Shown here: positions 5,981 to 9,118 of the stretch, piece by piece | Numbering within the stretch: position 1 is the stretch's first letter | Layout: every line of letters starts with the position of its first letter | The notes under the pieces: generated by a model | Database searches by the model: none | What the model saw: only the letters and a program-made list of their open reading frames with translations | What the model was told of the DNA's origin: nothing | Translations under genes and position numbers: made by a program | NCBI GenBank assembly: GCA_900769285.1 | Contig: CAAGGB010000051.1 | Coordinates: 1 to 9,118, forward strand | DNA from: Victivallales bacterium | GTDB taxonomy: Bacteria > Verrucomicrobiota > Lentisphaeria > Oligosphaerales > Oligosphaeraceae | Direction of reading: 5' to 3' | Length of the DNA: 9,118 bases

Positions 5981-6862
5981 TTAGGGGACGATCTGGGTTC
6001 CGATGCCCTGGTTGGTGAAGATTTCGAGGAGGAGGGAATGTCGCAGTCGTCCGTCGATCATGTGGACTTTTCCGACGCCGTTGGCGATGGCGTGTGCGGC
6101 GGAGTTGAGCTTGGGGAGCATGCCGCCGGAGATGACGCCGTCGTGGGCGAGCTGGTCGATGTCGGTGGTTCGGATGGTGGAGATGAGCGACTCGGGGTCC
6201 TTGGGGTCCTTGAGGACGCCGGGGACGTCGGAGAGGAAGACGAGCTTGTTGGCCTTCATGAGGGCGGCGATGACGCAGGCGGCCATGTCGGCGTTGATGT
6301 TGTGGACCTGTCCGGAGCCGTCGCAGGCGAGGGGTGTGATGACGGGGACCTGTCCGCGCTGGAGATAGAGGTCGAGCTGTGGGGTGTCGACGTTGACGAC
6401 GGAGCCGACGAAGCCGAGGTCGAGCTCCTTGCCGGTCTCGCGGTCGGTGGTGGTGATGCGGCGGCAGCGGAGGATGTCCTTGCCGGAGACGGGCATGGCG
6501 TCGATGCCGAACGAGCGGAGCCAGGAGACGAGCTGGGCGTTGACGGTGTCGTGGAGAACCTTGTCGACGACGCGGATGGTCTTCTCGCAGGTGTAGCGGA
6601 GGCCGTTGATGAACTGGGTGGGGACGTTCTGTCGCGTGAGTTCGGCGGTGATGGCCTTGCCGCCGCCGTGGACGATGATGGGGCGGAGGCCGGCGGAGGA
6701 CAGGAACGCGATGTCGCGCAGGACGGACTGGGTGATTTCAGGAACCTCCATGGCGCTGCCGCCGAACTTGACCAGCAGGATGGCGTTGTGGAATTCCTGG
6801 ATGTAGGGCAGGGCCTCGATGAGGATGTCGGCCTTGGCGATGATTTCGTCGGTGGAGAACAT
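5981..6862 (-). CDS. argB: Acetylglutamate kinase
   Basis: This 293-residue amino-acid kinase phosphorylates N-acetylglutamate with ATP, the second step of ornithine and arginine synthesis. Motifs are VKFGGSAM (31-38, the lysine and glycine-rich phosphate loop), HGGGKAI (65-71), the NINAD segment (188-192), SDVPGVL (211-217) and GGMLPKL (247-253), the last two on the nucleotide side. An N-terminal helix of about 25 residues before the first strand (MFSTDEIIAKADILIEALPY) is the feature found in hexameric, arginine-inhibited NAGKs, so feedback inhibition by arginine is likely (inference). The start at 6862 agrees with the family N-terminus; the Shine-Dalgarno is weak (AGG about 9 bases upstream). 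It is the first gene of the argB-argF unit, with a promoter candidate about 57 bases upstream. argC, argJ and argD are not in the window. Confidence 0.95.
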   Translation of the reverse strand: MFSTDEIIAKADILIEALPYIQEFHNAILLVKFGGSAMEVPEITQSVLRDIAFLSSAGLRPIIVHGGGKAITAELTRQNVPTQFINGLRYTCEKTIRVVDKVLHDTVNAQLVSWLRSFGIDAMPVSGKDILRCRRITTTDRETGKELDLGFVGSVVNVDTPQLDLYLQRGQVPVITPLACDGSGQVHNINADMAACVIAALMKANKLVFLSDVPGVLKDPKDPESLISTIRTTDIDQLAHDGVISGGMLPKLNSAAHAIANGVGKVHMIDGRLRHSLLLEIFTNQGIGTQIVP

Positions 6863-6918
6863 GGCGTTGCCTGGGAGGGTGTGGAAAGGGGAGTTTCCGC
6901 CGGTGGCGGATGACCTAT

Positions 6919-6947
6919 AATATAATTGTCAGCAAGGCCTTTCGCAA
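6919..6947 (-). promoter_or_regulatory. Promoter candidate for argB-argF
   Basis: On the minus strand TTGCGA (6947-6942) is followed after exactly 17 bases by TATATT (6924-6919), inside the only AT-rich island of this intergenic region (6911-6930). Transcription would start near 6912, giving an argB leader of about 50 bases that contains a 6-bp hairpin, TCCGCC-GGT-GGCGGA at 6896-6910. The hairpin at the 5' end of the leader could be an operator or an RNA element. No ArgR box match is obvious. Confidence 0.5.
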
Positions 6948-6961
6948 CTGATTGCGCGGGG

Positions 6962-6990
6962 TTGCGCGGCGGCGGTGGCAAGAGTATGTT
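6962..6990 (+). promoter_or_regulatory. Promoter candidate for the glycoside hydrolase
   Basis: TTGCGC (6962-6967) is followed after 17 bases by TATGTT (6985-6990), about 80 bases before the ATG at 7070. TTGCGCGG occurs twice in a row (6953-6960 and 6962-6969). Downstream, GGCGTTTCC is repeated at 6995-7003 and 7019-7027, starts 24 bases apart, which could be a regulator site in the leader. The hexamers are only moderate, so this call is tentative. Confidence 0.35.
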
Positions 6991-7069
6991 ATGTGGCGTT
7001 TCCCCGAGGCGCGGAGACGGCGTTTCCGTATGTGTTTTTTCCGGAATGGGCAGCTAATCAGGAGCAGTC

Positions 7070-9118
7070 ATGAGAGGAGTCAGGAGTTGGTGTGCGCTGG
7101 CGGCGGGGACGCTGCTGGCGGCGGGGCAGATGGCATGGGGACAGGCGTCCATCGGACGTCATGGCCATGTCGAGTACAGCCTGGGTGCGGGGGCGCGGGT
7201 CCTGAGCGGGCCGTCGCTGCTGCTGATGGACAAGGGCTACAAGCAGATTGACGCCATCAGCAAGGCGTCGGTGAAGCGCTCCGGCGCGGTGTCCACCATC
7301 ACCTGGACGTCTCCGGACAAGCTGGTTGGCCTGACGGTGACGGTCGAGTCCGGCGAGGACCGTTCGGCGACGGTGACGTTCGACGCCGCCATCCGCCCGC
7401 ATGAGCGCGGCCAGCACGTCGAGCTGTGCCTGCCGCTGCCGGCGGAGTATCTGGCGCAGTGGCCCCGCGGTAGCCAGGGCATGCGGCGCATCCCGACGGA
7501 GGGCGAGCTAACGCTGGAGACGCCCGTGGGCACGCTGAAGCTGAACGCGGCGGGCTCGGACCCCAGCGTCGTCTGGCATCTGGACGACATGCGCGGCGCC
7601 GACTGGGCCCGCAACTTCCGGCTGCGCGTGTCGCCGTCGTACTCGCCGGAGAAGGGCTGTTCGTTCAAGGCGGTGCTGCGGCTGTCGCAGGCGCCGGCCA
7701 CGGGGCAGGCGTTCGTCTGCCTGGATCTCGCCAAGGCCGTGAACCGGACGCTGCGCGACGATGAGGACGGCGACCAGCAGGGCGGCTGGACTGACCAGGG
7801 CATCAACGACCTGCGCAGCCTGAAGACGGGCCGTCATGCGGCACAGGGCATCCCCTTCGAGTTCATCGACGGCGCCATCGTGCTCCAGGGGCGCGAGCGG
7901 CCGTACTTCCCCGCCGCGTCGCCGGCAATCGCGTTCCCGGCGGGCCTGAAGGCGGAGCGTCTGTGCTTCGTGCATACGGTCGGCTGGTACGAGAAGTACC
8001 GCGCCGAGGCGTTCCGCTATGAGGTGACGTACGAGGACGGCGAGCTTGTCAGGGTGCCCGTCCTGTATCAGGTGCAGACGTGCGACTGGTGGGGCGCGCG
8101 CGAGCCGCTGGAGGCGCGCTTCGCCTGGCGCGGCATGAACGCGCAGACGGAGGTGGCGCTGCATCACTGGCAGTGGCGCAACCCGCGTCCAGAGAAGGCG
8201 CTGAAGAGCCTGCGCGTGGTGTCGCTGAACAACGGCGTGGTGCCGGCGGTGCTGGCGGTGACGGCCGTCCGCGCAGATGCGCTGGAGCCGGAGCAGTACG
8301 CGCTGCTGGACCGTCTGTTCGCGCAGCGCGAGCAGCGTGATGTGGCGAAGGTCGACATCACGAACTGGTTCGCGTGCCCGATTGCCTGGCAGGACACGAT
8401 TGAGGCGGGCAGCGCGCTGGACATGTCGGCACTGAACCACCGTCCGGCCGGCAAGTACGGCTGGCTGCGGACGGACGCGAAGACGGGTTCGTTCGTGTTC
8501 GAGAGGCGTCCCGGCGAGCCGGTGCGCCTGTGGGGCACGAATGCGGCGCTGCGCGGGCCGTTCCCCTCGAAGGAGGACGCGCGCGGAATTGCGGCGTGCC
8601 TAGCGAAGCAGGGCGTCAACCATGTGCGTCTGCACCTCTACGCGGTCTATCCGGACTGCCTGCTGGCGGAGGGCGGCGGCCTGAACCCCGAGTCGCTCGA
8701 CAAGATGGAGTTCTTCATCGCCGAGCTCAAGCGCAACGGCATCTACATCTACATGGACCTGAACGACGGCATGATGTTCAACCGCCTGCTGGACAAGCCG
8801 ATGCCCGAGAAGGGCGCCAAATACGCGGCGATGTTCAACCGTGAGCTGGTCGGCGCCTGCAAGCGACTGGCGACGGAGCTCTTCACCCACCGCAACCCCT
8901 ACACGGGACTGCGCATGGTCGACGACCCCGCCATCTGCATGTACGAGATCACCAACGAGAACTCCATCACCTCCGGCTGGCGCAACCTCAAGGACTCCCT
9001 CGACCCGCTCTACTTCAACGAGCTGGAGCAACTGTGGAAGGACTGGCAGCGCACCCAGGGCATCCAGGACATCCGTGGCATCACGGGGCATTTCTCCTCC
9101 ATGGGCGACGACGGACGG
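7070..9118 (+). CDS. Secreted glycoside hydrolase, clan GH-A-like (GH5-type barrel), 3' end cut by window
   Basis: The frame is open from ATG 7070 to the last base, 683 codons, so the gene continues outside. AGGAG at 7060-7064 precedes the start by 5 bases. The N-terminus MRGVRSW plus the hydrophobic run CALAAGTLLAAGQMAWG is a signal peptide with likely cleavage at AWG-QA (24/25), so the protein is exported. Residues about 25-480 have no motif I recognise and read as beta-rich accessory domains. From RLWGTN (486-491) the sequence looks like a TIM-barrel hydrolase: a KQGVNHVRLHLY stretch, then NGIYIYMDLND, then DPAICMYEITNEN, with N629-E630 in the position of the clan GH-A acid/base Asn-Glu pair. 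The nucleophile glutamate would lie beyond the window. Substrate and GH family cannot be told; GH5-like or a related unclassified family is likely. Codons shift from G-ending to C-ending near 8600. Confidence 0.75.
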   Translation, partial: MRGVRSWCALAAGTLLAAGQMAWGQASIGRHGHVEYSLGAGARVLSGPSLLLMDKGYKQIDAISKASVKRSGAVSTITWTSPDKLVGLTVTVESGEDRSATVTFDAAIRPHERGQHVELCLPLPAEYLAQWPRGSQGMRRIPTEGELTLETPVGTLKLNAAGSDPSVVWHLDDMRGADWARNFRLRVSPSYSPEKGCSFKAVLRLSQAPATGQAFVCLDLAKAVNRTLRDDEDGDQQGGWTDQGINDLRSLKTGRHAAQGIPFEFIDGAIVLQGRERPYFPAASPAIAFPAGLKAERLCFVHTVGWYEKYRAEAFRYEVTYEDGELVRVPVLYQVQTCDWWGAREPLEARFAWRGMNAQTEVALHHWQWRNPRPEKALKSLRVVSLNNGVVPAVLAVTAVRADALEPEQYALLDRLFAQREQRDVAKVDITNWFACPIAWQDTIEAGSALDMSALNHRPAGKYGWLRTDAKTGSFVFERRPGEPVRLWGTNAALRGPFPSKEDARGIAACLAKQGVNHVRLHLYAVYPDCLLAEGGGLNPESLDKMEFFIAELKRNGIYIYMDLNDGMMFNRLLDKPMPEKGAKYAAMFNRELVGACKRLATELFTHRNPYTGLRMVDDPAICMYEITNENSITSGWRNLKDSLDPLYFNELEQLWKDWQRTQGIQDIRGITGHFSSMGDDGR

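Noticed and set aside
1..9118. tRNA, rRNA, transposase or phage genes
   Set aside because: I looked for tRNA-like arms, rRNA-like conserved stretches and recombinase motifs on both strands and saw none.

Overview
The window is GC-rich (roughly 60-65% by eye) and bacterial. It has clear Shine-Dalgarno sites before several genes, small directons, a radical-SAM pair typical of anaerobes (a HydE-type [FeFe]-hydrogenase maturase and a biotin-synthase-type enzyme), and a large secreted glycoside hydrolase. This fits an anaerobic, polysaccharide-degrading bacterium. A gut or sediment member of the PVC group (Lentisphaeria or Kiritimatiellae-like) is my best guess, but nothing in the window proves the phylum.

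Layout. Positions 1-226 are AT-rich and apparently non-coding. Positions 227-402 hold a 64-bp direct repeat in about 2.75 tandem copies, each with two potential hairpins, ending 51 bp before hydE. Positions 454-2542 (+) are hydE and a bioB-type gene separated by one base, surely one transcript. Positions 2543-2706 are an AT-rich spacer with a good sigma70-type promoter and a strong hairpin. Positions 2714-3605 (+) look like gene wreckage: a promoter, Shine-Dalgarno and signal-peptide-like start run out of frame into an ORF that fuses the middle of a cystathionine gamma-synthase/methionine gamma-lyase to the C-terminal end of a GlcD-type FAD oxidase. Positions 3728-6862 (-) are argB, argF and pyrB in transcription order, with a strong intrinsic terminator between argF and pyrB. 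Positions 6863-7069 are a divergent control region. From 7070 (+) to the window edge runs a secreted clan GH-A-like glycoside hydrolase, cut off by the window.

How the genes work together. ArgB makes N-acetylglutamyl phosphate. ArgF and PyrB are paralogous transcarbamoylases that compete for carbamoyl phosphate, for arginine and pyrimidines respectively, so the minus-strand cluster sits at that branch point. HydE and the BioB-like protein are both radical-SAM enzymes of the BioB/HydE/ThiH group. Their pairing without hydF, hydG or hydA, or other biotin genes, is notable. The secreted hydrolase is unrelated and belongs to polysaccharide breakdown.

The most unusual items are the three-part chimera at 2714-3605, the structured tandem repeat ahead of hydE, the atypical auxiliary-cluster ligands of the BioB-like protein, and the terminator that leaves pyrB without a visible promoter. 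I do not see a convincing wholly new multi-gene system.
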